Below the pieces are notes generated by a model that saw only the letters and a list, made by a program, of their open reading frames with translations, was not told the origin of the DNA and made no database searches. Shown here one piece after another: positions 6,076 to 13,614 of a DNA stretch of 14,217 bases; position 1 is the first letter of the stretch; the number at the start of each line of letters is the position of its first letter. The stretch covers positions 1-14,217 of the forward strand of contig JACDAV010000058.1 in assembly GCA_013695255.1 (NCBI GenBank), given 5' to 3'. The DNA is from Chloroflexota bacterium. Its GTDB lineage: Bacteria > Chloroflexota > Limnocylindria > Limnocylindrales > CSP1-4. The position numbers were made by a program, and so were the translations under genes.

Positions 6076-6978
6076 CTACGCTCGACTGTCCGGGGACGTC
6101 GCACCGCTGCGGGTCACCGCGTAGCTCAGCTGACGCTCCGCCTCCTCGATCCCACCCTGGAGGTCGCCGACGCTCTGCATCATCGTGAGATCCACGCGCA
6201 GGTTGACCAGGGTCTGCGCGATGTCAGCGGAGAGGCCCGTGATGATGACGCGGGCACCCATGAGGCCCGAGGCGCGCACCGCCTGGACGAGATGATTCGC
6301 GACGTCGACATCGATCCCGGGAACGCCCGTGATGTCGATGACCACTACCTTCGCCCGGTTCTCCCGGATCCCGTTGAGCAGCTGTTCGGTCAACTGGCGC
6401 GCGCGGCTGGCATCGAGCGCGCCGATGATCGGGAGGATGAGCAGCTGGTCGCGGACCTTGAGCACCGGCGTCGAGAGCTCACGGATTGCCAGCTGCTGCT
6501 GACGGATGACCCGCTCCCGCTCCTGGACAAAGCTGACGCCGACCGTCACCGCGATCCGGTTCGCGGCGGGCTCATACGCATCGAGAACCTGGTTCATCAG
6601 GACGCGGTCGTCCTGATACTTCTGGAACAGCGAGCGCGCCAGGACGTCCCGAAGCAGGAGCACGACGCCGAGGACTTCGTGGGTCTCGACCCCGCGCGGG
6701 ATGATCCGTTCCGAGAGGTTCCGAGCGTACCGCTCCAGTGCCTCGATGCTTCCAGTTTCGAGGGCGTCCACGTAGTTGTCGTAGACGGCCGTTACCTCCG
6801 AGAAGATCTCCTCTGGCGTCATGACACTGAGCAGGCGCTCGTCTGTGATCCGGCGAGTCCATTCCTCACGCAGCGGGGTTCGATCCTGCCGGAGATGGGC
6901 GACGAGCTCGCGCAGCAGAGCGGGGTCGACGTCCGTGCTTGCCGCGAGCGGGTCCTGAGCGACCGCTACTTTCTGCAT
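6076..6978 (-). CDS. rsbR: RsbR-family stressosome co-antagonist (helical sensor domain + STAS)
   Basis: The 300-residue protein has an all-helical N-terminal half (about residues 18-160), resembling the RsbRD-type N-terminal domain in place of the globin-like sensor of RsbRA, and a C-terminal STAS domain (about 168-285). The linker IRELSTPVLKVRDQLLILPIIG is the RsbR signature. In B. subtilis RsbRA two threonines are phosphorylated by RsbT. The second is kept (T256 in DIAQTLV), but the first, in the usual IDT context, is Val224 here (GIDVDVANHL). GGGAG stands nine bases before the ATG. It heads the operon rsbR-rsbS-rsbT; a small inverted repeat lies 30 bases upstream. The signal sensed is unknown. 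Confidence 0.92.
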   Translation of the reverse strand: MQKVAVAQDPLAASTDVDPALLRELVAHLRQDRTPLREEWTRRITDERLLSVMTPEEIFSEVTAVYDNYVDALETGSIEALERYARNLSERIIPRGVETHEVLGVVLLLRDVLARSLFQKYQDDRVLMNQVLDAYEPAANRIAVTVGVSFVQERERVIRQQQLAIRELSTPVLKVRDQLLILPIIGALDASRARQLTEQLLNGIRENRAKVVVIDITGVPGIDVDVANHLVQAVRASGLMGARVIITGLSADIAQTLVNLRVDLTMMQSVGDLQGGIEEAERQLSYAVTRSGATSPDSRA

Positions 6979-7007
6979 GAGGTGTCTCTCCCTCGGCGCC
7001 GGCGCAT

Positions 7008-7029
7008 GTCGGGGCAGGTTGACCCCGAC
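7008..7029 (-). promoter_or_regulatory. Inverted repeat in the rsbR leader, possible operator or 5' hairpin
   Basis: GTCGGGG (7008-7014) and CCCCGAC (7023-7029) form a perfect 7-bp dyad with an 8-bp spacer, 30 bp upstream of the rsbR start. It could bind a regulator or fold in the leader RNA. No convincing -35/-10 pair was identified around it. Confidence 0.35.
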
Positions 7030-7087
7030 TCATCCGCCGCCGAGTGTAACGGTGCGGGCTGTCCGTCCCGACTTGTCCGCTGAAAAT

Positions 7088-7384
7088 TCATGACCAACTG
7101 GAGCCATCCGCGTCCCGAGGCCTCGGATATCCCCTGACCGTCAGGTCGAATGCCTCCTCGTCGACGTCAAGAACAAGGGCGATGCGCGCCCGAAGCGCCG
7201 CCTCGATCCCCTTGCGCCCGGTCACGACCACGGAGACATTCGGGAGCTCAGCCACGACTGCTCGGTACGTGCCGTCGAGTTGGCGGCCGTATCGGGCGCC
7301 ATACCAAGGCCGTTCGCCCTTGGCGATGACGCGGCGCGCCGCTTCGACGACGGATCTCCAGTACCCGTCGTTCTCGCTGATCAC
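7088..7384 (-). CDS. Uncharacterised small protein, HicB-like fold suspected
   Basis: The 98-residue product starts at GTG (7384), which overlaps the stop of the preceding small gene (GTGA), with GAGG six bases upstream. Its middle, TYRAVVAELPNVSVVVTG followed by IEAALRARIALVLD, resembles the beta-strand/helix pattern of HicB-like domains (sheet strand, ELPG-type turn, then a helix with Ala-rich spacing). There is no C-terminal DNA-binding motif, and the adjacent gene does not look like a HicA toxin. It could be an orphan HicB-like protein or something unrelated. Translational coupling to the upstream gene says the two are made together. It ends about 110 bases upstream of the rsbR start on the same strand, so read-through into the rsb operon is possible. 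Confidence 0.6.
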   Translation of the reverse strand: MISENDGYWRSVVEAARRVIAKGERPWYGARYGRQLDGTYRAVVAELPNVSVVVTGRKGIEAALRARIALVLDVDEEAFDLTVRGYPRPRDADGSSWS

Positions 7385-7587
7385 TGCGATCCTCGGGTGT
7401 CGCGATGCGTGGTCACGTCATGGCGGTGCCGCCCGGATGTCGATCGCTCCACGAGCCGTTTGTATGCCGCCTGGGCTTCGTCACACTCCTGCTCGGCCTT
7501 GGCGCGCTCTGGGGAACCTGGGGGCGCTGCGTCGAAACACCGCTCGGCGGCCCGCCAGCGGGCGAGCGCGGTCTGGATGTCTTGCAT
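7381..7587 (-). CDS. Small helical hypothetical protein, translationally coupled to the next gene
   Basis: This 68-residue product starts at an ATG preceded by GAGAGGTTGGT, a good ribosome binding site. The first 48 residues predict two amphipathic helices (IQTALARWRAAERCFDAA and ERAKAEQECDEAQAAYKRL) separated by a PPGSP turn. The last 20 residues are Ser/Arg/His/Thr-rich and probably disordered. Its stop overlaps the start of the downstream gene by four bases, so they form a bicistronic unit. I do not recognise the family; similar short helix-turn-helix hairpins with a conserved Tyr occur widely as hypothetical proteins in high-GC genomes. A toxin-antitoxin role is possible from layout only. 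Confidence 0.6.
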   Translation of the reverse strand: MQDIQTALARWRAAERCFDAAPPGSPERAKAEQECDEAQAAYKRLVERSTSGRHRHDVTTHRDTRGSQ

Positions 7588-7678
7588 ACCAACCTCTCAT
7601 GGCCCTTGGCGTGCGGGGGCGTGCCATGAATGGCTCCCGACCGCGGGACGGTCAGGAGCCACGGTTTTGACCGTCGCA

Positions 7679-8464
7679 CTAGCGGCGGCGCTTGGCCGAG
7701 GACAGGTTCGAGTCGTCAGCGAGCGTGACGTCGCCGTCCTGCTCGACGTTGACCTCTTCCCGTCGGACGGTGTCGGACACGCGCTGGGTGCCCGTCACCG
7801 CGTGCTTGCTAATCTCGATCTCCTCGACGACGCGAGCGTCCTTGCTCACCTCGACGCGCTCGGCGCTGACCGGCACGCGGATGGTGTCCGTGTCGGAGAT
7901 GTCGCTTGCGTCGGCCGGGCGATCGACCGCGAACCGCTTGACCTCGACCTGCTCGCGCGTCACGGGCACGTCGATCGTCTGCTGCTCCTCGACGACGTTC
8001 TTGGTCACGACTACCTCCCCGGTCTGCTCCTTCACGGTCCCTGCCCGGAGCTGCTCCTCGTGGAGCGACACGCGGACGGAGTCGTCGACGTTGGCCGTGC
8101 GCGACGTGTCGTAAGACGCCGCCGTCTCGGGCGCCGCGTACGACGTGCTGGCGGTGCTCGTCGCGTAGGCCGAGTCGTCCGTCGTGCCATACGCCGTGTC
8201 CGTGTCGGCGGCCATGCCGGTGCCGAGTGGCGGCTGGTCCCAGCCCATCCCGTCAAGCTGGTCCTTGTCCACGTCGATGCGGACCATGCCCTCACCCGGA
8301 TCGGTCGCCGTCACGCGCGAGACCGGGATATAGATGTCCTTGGTGAAGATCAGCCCCTTGGACACGACGAAGTAGTTCGCGCCGATCTCCTCGATCGTGC
8401 CGATCTTGCCGCCCGTGCGGTCGACGGCCTGCCAGCCACGCTCGACGTGGTCGAAGTTCTGCAT
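7679..8464 (-). CDS. PRC-barrel domain protein with C-terminal DUF2382 (YsnF/AvaK-like)
   Basis: The ATG at 8464 follows TGGAGACACC and gives 261 residues. Residues 8-75 form a PRC-barrel-like domain (WQAVDRTGGKIGTIEEI, YIPVSRVTATDPGEG). Residues 80-125 are a Thr/Ser/Ala/Tyr-rich linker. Residues 128-247 are a DUF2382/YsnF-type domain with its regular strands: VRVSLHEEQLRAG, EVVVTKNVVEEQQTIDVPV, TREQVEVKRF, IRVPVSAERVEVSKD and VVEEIEISKHAVTGTQRVSDTVRREEVNVE. Proteins of this build are linked to general and oxidative or desiccation stress, though no activity is established. There is no signal peptide, so it is cytoplasmic. The longer frame upstream to 8551 lacks support. It is transcribed divergently from the LuxR-type gene, with about 300 bases between them. 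Confidence 0.9.
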   Translation of the reverse strand: MQNFDHVERGWQAVDRTGGKIGTIEEIGANYFVVSKGLIFTKDIYIPVSRVTATDPGEGMVRIDVDKDQLDGMGWDQPPLGTGMAADTDTAYGTTDDSAYATSTASTSYAAPETAASYDTSRTANVDDSVRVSLHEEQLRAGTVKEQTGEVVVTKNVVEEQQTIDVPVTREQVEVKRFAVDRPADASDISDTDTIRVPVSAERVEVSKDARVVEEIEISKHAVTGTQRVSDTVRREEVNVEQDGDVTLADDSNLSSAKRRR

Positions 8465-8766
8465 GGTGTCTCCAGAGCTGCGGTAGGGCTGATCGCCCTC
8501 GTGCACCGACCGTAGGGACCGGCGCGGGGCAACGCCAGTACGGGAACCCACAGTCTCTCGAGCGTTGATGCCGAAGCGTCACGACAGGCAGGCATGGCGG
8601 TGCCCGCGGTGGAGTGGCGGTAGGCTACGGCGGAGCCGCCGGGCAGGGCCCGCTCGCGGTCCAATAGCTCCGCTCCACGCCGAGGTCATGACGCCCGTAC
8701 CGTCACAGAGCTCACTCGGTCCCCTGGCCGCGACACTCCGACGCCCGCCGAGTGCCGAAGTCCGCC

Positions 8767-11604
8767 ATGCGTGACGTGATTCTCGGCCGGGCCGTCGAGC
8801 TCGGGGTCGTCGATCGATTCCTTGACAACGTCAATCTCGGACCCGCGGCCCTGTTACTCGAAGGCGAGGTCGGAGCGGGCAAGACGACGGTCTGGCGGTC
8901 GGCGGTCGACGCGGCAGCGACCCGGGGATACACGGTTCTAGCCTGCCACCCGGCAGAGTCCGAGGCATCACTGGCATTCGCGGCGCTCGGGGACCTCTTT
9001 CAGAACGTCCTTGGCCGGTCGCGTCACGTCCTTCCCGAGCCACAGCACCGTGCGCTGGAGGTGGCCGCCCTCGTCGCGGAACCGGGTGACGTGCCGCCGG
9101 ATCAGCGCTCGGTCTCCGTGGCGACTCTTGGCCTGATTCGCGCATTGTCGCGGGAGGCTCCGATCGTCGTGGCCGTCGACGACTACCAATGGCTCGACGC
9201 GCCGACCGCCCGGGTGCTGGAGTTTGTTCTTCGCCGACTCGCAGACGAGCGCGTCGGCGTCGCGGCATCGTTGCGACCCGGGCAGCGGCATGGATTACCG
9301 GTGCTGCCGCCACGTGACTTCGTTCAGCGCGACCCGCACCGAGTCGAGCTGACACCCCTCTCGAAGGGCGCGCTCGACCAGCTGTTTCGGGCCCGACTCG
9401 ACGCCGGCTTCCCGCCGCCCCTGCTGTCCCAGATTGCCGCGGCATCGGGCGGCAATCCGATGTTCGCGCTCGAGATCGCTCGCGGCATTCAACGCGGCGA
9501 GGTCCGCGTGAAGCCCGGGGAGCCGCTGCCAGTACCGGGAGAGCTGCAGGACCTCGTCCGCGAGCGCCTGATGGCCCTTCCCGACGATCTCCGGGAAGTT
9601 CTCGTGATCGCGGCCGCCGTCTCGGACCCGGCGGTCGCGCTGCTCGAGAGGGCCGCGCCGGGGCGGCACGTCTCCCACCTGGTCGACGACGCCATTCGCG
9701 CCGGGATCCTTGAGCTGGACGGGGTTCACTTGGCGTTCGCTCACCCGTTGTACGCTTCGACCCTGTACCACTCCCTCGGTGGAGCGGCGCGCCGTGAGTT
9801 GCACGCACGGCTCGCGCCACTCGCCCGGGCGCCCGACGAGCGTGCGCGACACCTGTCGCTCGCGGCCGACGGACCGGACCAGGGAGTTGCGGCCGTCCTC
9901 GAGGGCGCCGCCCGCGCCGCCGGCGCGCGGGGCGCTCCAGACGCCGCAGCGACCCTGTCCGATCAGGCCGCGCGGCTGACGCCGAGCGGCGATCGCGCCG
10001 GCCGCGACCGGCGGCGCGTCCAGGCGGCGGAGTTCCACTTCCTGAGCGGCGACACCTCCCGAGCACGCGACCTGCTTGAGGAACTCGTGTCCGAGTTGGC
10101 CCCGGGCGCCGTCCGGGCGGACGTCCTGCGCCGTCTTGCCAAGATCCGCTACCGCAGCGACAGCTGTGCGATCGCCGCGGAGCTCCTGACGCGAGCCTTG
10201 GGCGAGGTCGGCGAAGACGTGTCGCTTCGGGCGGGGGTAGAGCGCGACCTGGCATGGGCCGTCACGCTCTGTGGTGATGTGCCGGACGCGGCCGAGCACG
10301 CCAGGGTCGCGCTCCGGCTCCTCGAGGATCGGCCGGCCGATCCCATGCTCGCCGAGGTGCTGGCGGCAGCGAGCATGACCGGGTTCCTGCTAGGCGCGGG
10401 CCTCGACCGCGGCGTGATGGACCGTGCCGTCGAATGCGAGCGCCCCGGCGGCGAAGTTCCGATTGAGTGGCGTCCCAGCATGATGCTGGCCATGATGCTC
10501 AAGTGGTCCGGGGACCTTGACGGTGCTCGGCATCGCTTCGCGGAACTCCACCGCCTGACGAACGAAGCCGGGGAGGAGACGTCACTCCCCTTCCTGCTGG
10601 CCCAGATCAGCGAGGCCGCGACGTGGGCCGGCGACTGGGCGGAAGCGCACCGCTCCGCGGGGGCGGCGCACGCGTTCGCCTTGCAGACGGGTCAGGAGCC
10701 GATCCGCGCGCAGGTTCTGTATGCGCGCGGCCTGATCGAGGCGCATCTCGGCCTCGGCGACGACGCCCGCGTGACGGCTCTGGCCGGCCTGGAGCTATCG
10801 CAGCATTCAGGCTCGGTCGTCGGGATGATGCTGAACCAGGGCGTCCTCGGATTCGTGGCGCTGTCGTTGGACGACCCGGCTGAAGCTCATCGACACCTCG
10901 GTCCCCTCGTGACGTGGCTCGATGTCGTCGGCATCCGCGAGCCCGGCGTCCTGCGGTTCATGCCGGACGAGATCGAGGCCCTGATCAGCCTCGGTCATCT
11001 CGACAGGGCCAACGTTCTCCTGACCTCCTACGAGGCCGATGCGGCCCGGCTATCGCGCGGCTGGGCAATCCTCGCGGCGGCCCGGTGCCGGGCGATGCAC
11101 GCGGCCGCGTCGCGCGAGGCAGCAGCCGCCGCCGATGACCTAGCCCGCGCGCTGGACGAGCATGGCGCCGTTGCGCAGTCGTTCGATCGTGCCCGCGCGT
11201 TGCTCGCGCTCGGGACGATCGAACGGCGAACCCGCCGGCGGAAGGCGGCGCGGCTGTCGCTCGAGGCTGCGCTAGAGACCTTCGACCGCCTGGGGGCTAC
11301 CCTGTGGTCCGCGAAGACCCGGCGACTGCTGGGAAGGCACGAGGGCGAGTTCCGCGACGTCTTATCCGTGCTGACGCCCGGCGAGCGTCGAGTCGCGGAG
11401 CTCGTTGCCGCCGGCAGGACGAACCGGGAGGTGGCGGATCACCTCTTCGTGACCGTACGCGCAGTCGAAGTCCACCTAACGAGCACGTACCGGAAGCTCG
11501 GGGTCCGCTCCCGGACAGAGCTCGCCGGAAAGTTGAGCAGGACGGGCGGCGCCTTGGCCGTCGCGAACCAGACCGGGGACCAGGGGGCGCGTCGCCGAGG
11601 GTAA
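8767..11604 (+). CDS. Large AAA-ATPase LuxR-family transcriptional regulator
   Basis: About 945 residues with the architecture of LAL/MalT-like regulators. An N-terminal AAA ATPase has Walker A GEVGAGKTT (about residues 33-41) and Walker B IVVAVDDYQWLD (about 133-144). A long helical region with TPR-like repeats fills about residues 370-860. A C-terminal LuxR helix-turn-helix starts near residue 868 (LTPGERRVAELVAAGRTNREVADHL, then VRAVEVHLTSTYRKLGVRSRTEL). Such proteins bind ATP and an inducer and then activate transcription. The ATG at 8767 is preferred; a GTG at 8752 would add five residues and neither has a strong ribosome binding site. It is the only plus-strand gene in the candidate element. 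Its target may be the divergent PRC-barrel/DUF2382 gene, which is inference from layout. Confidence 0.93.
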   Translation: MRDVILGRAVELGVVDRFLDNVNLGPAALLLEGEVGAGKTTVWRSAVDAAATRGYTVLACHPAESEASLAFAALGDLFQNVLGRSRHVLPEPQHRALEVAALVAEPGDVPPDQRSVSVATLGLIRALSREAPIVVAVDDYQWLDAPTARVLEFVLRRLADERVGVAASLRPGQRHGLPVLPPRDFVQRDPHRVELTPLSKGALDQLFRARLDAGFPPPLLSQIAAASGGNPMFALEIARGIQRGEVRVKPGEPLPVPGELQDLVRERLMALPDDLREVLVIAAAVSDPAVALLERAAPGRHVSHLVDDAIRAGILELDGVHLAFAHPLYASTLYHSLGGAARRELHARLAPLARAPDERARHLSLAADGPDQGVAAVLEGAARAAGARGAPDAAATLSDQAARLTPSGDRAGRDRRRVQAAEFHFLSGDTSRARDLLEELVSELAPGAVRADVLRRLAKIRYRSDSCAIAAELLTRALGEVGEDVSLRAGVERDLAWAVTLCGDVPDAAEHARVALRLLEDRPADPMLAEVLAAASMTGFLLGAGLDRGVMDRAVECERPGGEVPIEWRPSMMLAMMLKWSGDLDGARHRFAELHRLTNEAGEETSLPFLLAQISEAATWAGDWAEAHRSAGAAHAFALQTGQEPIRAQVLYARGLIEAHLGLGDDARVTALAGLELSQHSGSVVGMMLNQGVLGFVALSLDDPAEAHRHLGPLVTWLDVVGIREPGVLRFMPDEIEALISLGHLDRANVLLTSYEADAARLSRGWAILAAARCRAMHAAASREAAAAADDLARALDEHGAVAQSFDRARALLALGTIERRTRRRKAARLSLEAALETFDRLGATLWSAKTRRLLGRHEGEFRDVLSVLTPGERRVAELVAAGRTNREVADHLFVTVRAVEVHLTSTYRKLGVRSRTELAGKLSRTGGALAVANQTGDQGARRRG

Positions 11605-11810
11605 CGACTGTTCCCAATGCCAGCTGACCGGAGCCCGTGACGGACCCGTGCGGGTGTCGGCGGCGCCGCGTCGCGGGACCGGGCCGCCTGGGGGTTTGCT
11701 CGCCACCGTGACAGCCGTCGCGGCGGGAGCAGAGCGGGTCGGCGACATGTCGTGGTCGGGACAGCGCTGGAATCGGCCCGTCCTCGGCGGCCGTGCGCCA
11801 CAGAAATGGT

Positions 11811-11837
11811 AGAGCCGGGGGCAATGCCCCCGGCTCT
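11811..11837 (-). terminator. Strong GC hairpin terminating the secreted-protein gene
   Basis: AGAGCCGGGGGC (11811-11822) pairs perfectly with GCCCCCGGCTCT (11826-11837) around a 3-nt loop. It lies 19 bases beyond the stop of the minus-strand secreted-protein gene and is followed on that strand by ACCATTTCT. It may serve convergent transcription from the LuxR-type gene as well. Confidence 0.7.
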
Positions 11838-11855
11838 CGAACGGGACCTCGGGAG

Positions 11856-12374
11856 TTACCCGAGCAGGTTGTTGATGATCCCGAGCAACCTATCCAGGAG
11901 GTTCGACAGGCCAGCACCGAGCGGATCGCGGTCGAGCAGGCCGACAACCGCGCACAGAAGGTTCCCGAGAAGGTTCCCGGGGCCCGGCACGGCGTTGATG
12001 TCGAGGATGATCCGCGACAGATCGATCTCGAGTCCGAGGACGTCGAGGAAGATCGGACCGAGGTCGAGGAAGAGGATGTCGCACTTCGCATGACCGCCAC
12101 CCGGGGTCAGGATCCCGATGACATCCTCGAACGTCCCGACTACATTGCCGGCTGCGTCCAGGACGCTACCGGTAAACGCCAGCTGGTCCCCGACGCGCGT
12201 GATCTCGTCGATGTTCAGGGAGCCGGTGAAGTTCTGCCCGTCCTCGAGGACGCCGGTGACCGCGACGTCGGTGAGCAGCCCGCCGCTGGCGGGGCGTGCT
12301 GCAGCCGTAGTCGCGGGCAGGACGAAGGCGAGCGCGAGCAGCGCCGATAGAGCGAGCAACGTGAATCGTTTCAT
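11856..12374 (-). CDS. Secreted hypothetical protein of an actinobacteria-like family
   Basis: The ATG at 12374, with GGAGG nine bases upstream, gives 172 residues. Residues 1-26 form a Sec signal peptide (MKRF, hydrophobic core, cleavage after ATTAAA). The mature part has a beta-rich segment (VTGVLEDGQNFTGSLNIDEI, LAFTGSVLDAAGNVVGTFED) and a second half with a conserved-looking series: CDILFLDLGPIFLDVLGLEIDLSRIILDI, then GPGNLLGNLLCAV and an amphipathic Leu/Asn-rich tail. Cys98 and Cys141 could form a disulfide. I recall proteins with the LGLEIDL and PGxGNLLGNLLC motifs as widespread uncharacterised secreted proteins in high-GC bacteria. No activity is known to me. The frame open further upstream to 12575 is spurious, since it lacks the signal. 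Confidence 0.82.
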   Translation of the reverse strand: MKRFTLLALSALLALAFVLPATTAAARPASGGLLTDVAVTGVLEDGQNFTGSLNIDEITRVGDQLAFTGSVLDAAGNVVGTFEDVIGILTPGGGHAKCDILFLDLGPIFLDVLGLEIDLSRIILDINAVPGPGNLLGNLLCAVVGLLDRDPLGAGLSNLLDRLLGIINNLLG

Positions 12375-13098
12375 GGGTAGCAACCTCCATCGCCAGGTTC
12401 CGAACCGGATGGCTGGCGAAGACTCGGCCCAACACGGGCCGCACCAATATGCGTTTCTGCGATCTCTCGTCGTGCCGCGCGGCGCAGGGAGAGTGGTGAC
12501 ACCGTGCGCCCGGCGATTGGGCCACCGGGCGGTAATCGGGTCGGACTTCGTTGCACCCGCCTCGCAGCGGCGCATTTGTTGACCTGCCTCACGGACAGGC
12601 CCGCCGACGGGTTGCTACGCGTCAACGGGCCTCACCTCGAGAGGGTCAGAAAAAACCCACCCTCCTTGCGGCATGCAGACAATACAGACGCAGGGCAGCA
12701 AGTACGACGCGCAGTAGTACTTTCGTACCCCCGACGGAGCCCTTTTCGTACGCGCGAGTAAGGCCGTGGCGTCGGTCCGAGGGCCTCGAACCCTACACCG
12801 TGCCGACTCGGTGATCATCTGGCCGACCGTTGCTATGTGCGTCACGACTACCGCGGCGCGGCCCATTGGCCGGCGGACGTGGCTGGCAGCACACGCGACT
12901 GCGTCGCACTCGAACCGCAGGATAATCGGCGTAGGCTCGCTCGCGGAAACCACGCTCAGCGCCTCAAACGCCTACACCGCTCCTGCGCCACCAGCTCCTA
13001 AAGCACGTGCGATACCAGGCTTCGCGACAACCCGTGCGTACGGAGCCTCAAGCCGTAACCCTTGGCGCCACAATCCGACGGTGAGCCTCTTTGTCGGC
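12375..13098. other. Gene-poor interval with no supported feature
   Basis: About 720 bases without a convincing gene on either strand. Open frames here have poor codon structure and no ribosome binding sites. It includes a comparatively A/T-rich patch around 12648-12750. The first ~150 bases presumably hold the promoter of the secreted-protein gene. No tRNA or other RNA could be recognised. Confidence 0.5.
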
Positions 13099-13119
13099 TG
13101 ACCACCTATTTGACCACCT
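13099..13119 (+). repeat. Pair of TGACCACCT direct repeats, right end (candidate integrase arm sites)
   Basis: TGACCACCT occurs at 13099-13107 and 13111-13119, 12 bp apart, in the same orientation as the left pair. The first copy in each pair shares the longer 12-mer GGCTGACCACCT (3972-3983 and 13096-13107). It lies 81 bp inside the right core repeat. Confidence 0.5.
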
Positions 13120-13200
13120 ATGCGACCGTCCAGTGGCGTCCAGGAACGTCCGGACATGTCCGGCCGCAGAACGAATGGACGCGCTGGGACTGCATGCCGA

Positions 13201-13224
13201 GAGCCCCCTCCTCGAGCCGTCCGT
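13201..13224 (+). repeat. Right copy of 24-bp direct repeat, candidate attR core
   Basis: Identical to 3917-3940. At this end the left arm of the terminator hairpin is absent, so no stem forms. Joining the left flank (to 3916) to this copy would restore the hairpin, as expected if an element had inserted into it. Confidence 0.65.
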
Positions 13225-13375
13225 GTTCTGTGTCCGCGGGTCCCCCGGGTCGCTGCGCCGATGCAACTCCTCTGACACTCCTTCCGGCGGCTGCGGCGTC
13301 GAGGCGATAGGCAGGACCGCCTACGGTGATCTCACTGACGCCGCCGCATCGGCGTCGCAGAATTGAGGTGACTCC

Positions 13376-13570
13376 GTGGACGATCTCAAGAAGACCTACC
13401 GCGAAGGCGAGACGGACGTGAAGCGGGGCCTGCGCAAGGCCGACGGCGACGAGAGCGCCGGCGACAAGCTCGCCAACGCGGGCGACGAGGTCCGCAAGGA
13501 CCTGGGCAACGCGGGTGACGATCTCAGGAACGAGGCTGACAAGGTCGACGACCGCGACCGCCGCCTGTAG
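13376..13570 (+). CDS. Small highly charged hydrophilic protein (hydrophilin-like)
   Basis: A GTG start (13376) preceded by GAGGTGACTCC gives 64 residues. About half are Asp, Glu, Lys or Arg and there is almost no hydrophobic core. The pattern repeats roughly every 11-13 residues (NAGDEVRKDLG, NAGDDLRNEAD), predicting a charged amphipathic helix or disorder, as in small LEA-like or CsbD-like stress proteins. It does not carry the CsbD motif clearly, so no family is claimed. A strong hairpin follows the stop. It lies just outside the right end of the candidate element and is followed on the same strand by another small gene. Likely role in desiccation or osmotic stress is inference from composition. 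Confidence 0.65.
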   Translation: MDDLKKTYREGETDVKRGLRKADGDESAGDKLANAGDEVRKDLGNAGDDLRNEADKVDDRDRRL

Positions 13571-13585
13571 CCCACCGCCGCTCGA

Positions 13586-13614
13586 GACACCCGCCGGCTC
13601 CGCCGGCGGGTGTC
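13586..13614 (+). terminator. Perfect 13-bp GC hairpin after the small charged protein gene
   Basis: GACACCCGCCGGC (13586-13598) pairs with GCCGGCGGGTGTC (13602-13614) around a 3-nt loop, 15 bases past the stop codon. No T-run follows, yet position and stability suit a terminator. Confidence 0.65.

Noticed and set aside
7280..8515. 411-codon plus-strand open frame opposite the PRC-barrel/DUF2382 and small genes
   Set aside because: Antisense shadow with no domain; the minus strand encodes recognisable proteins with ribosome binding sites.
8831..10255. 474-codon minus-strand open frame opposite the LuxR-type gene
   Set aside because: Arg/Pro-rich shadow of a high-GC gene; the plus strand carries clear Walker and HTH motifs.
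12690..12760. Short GTAC-rich inverted repeats
   Set aside because: Stems are only 4-5 bp and overlap each other; expected by chance in such sequence.
12905..12935. CTCGAACC on the plus strand, suggesting a tRNA T-arm on the minus strand
   Set aside because: The bases around it do not form the 5-bp T stem, and no acceptor, D or anticodon arms could be found.
12615..12953. 112-codon minus-strand open frame in the right gene-poor interval
   Set aside because: No ribosome binding site, mixed codon use and no recognisable motif; left unannotated.
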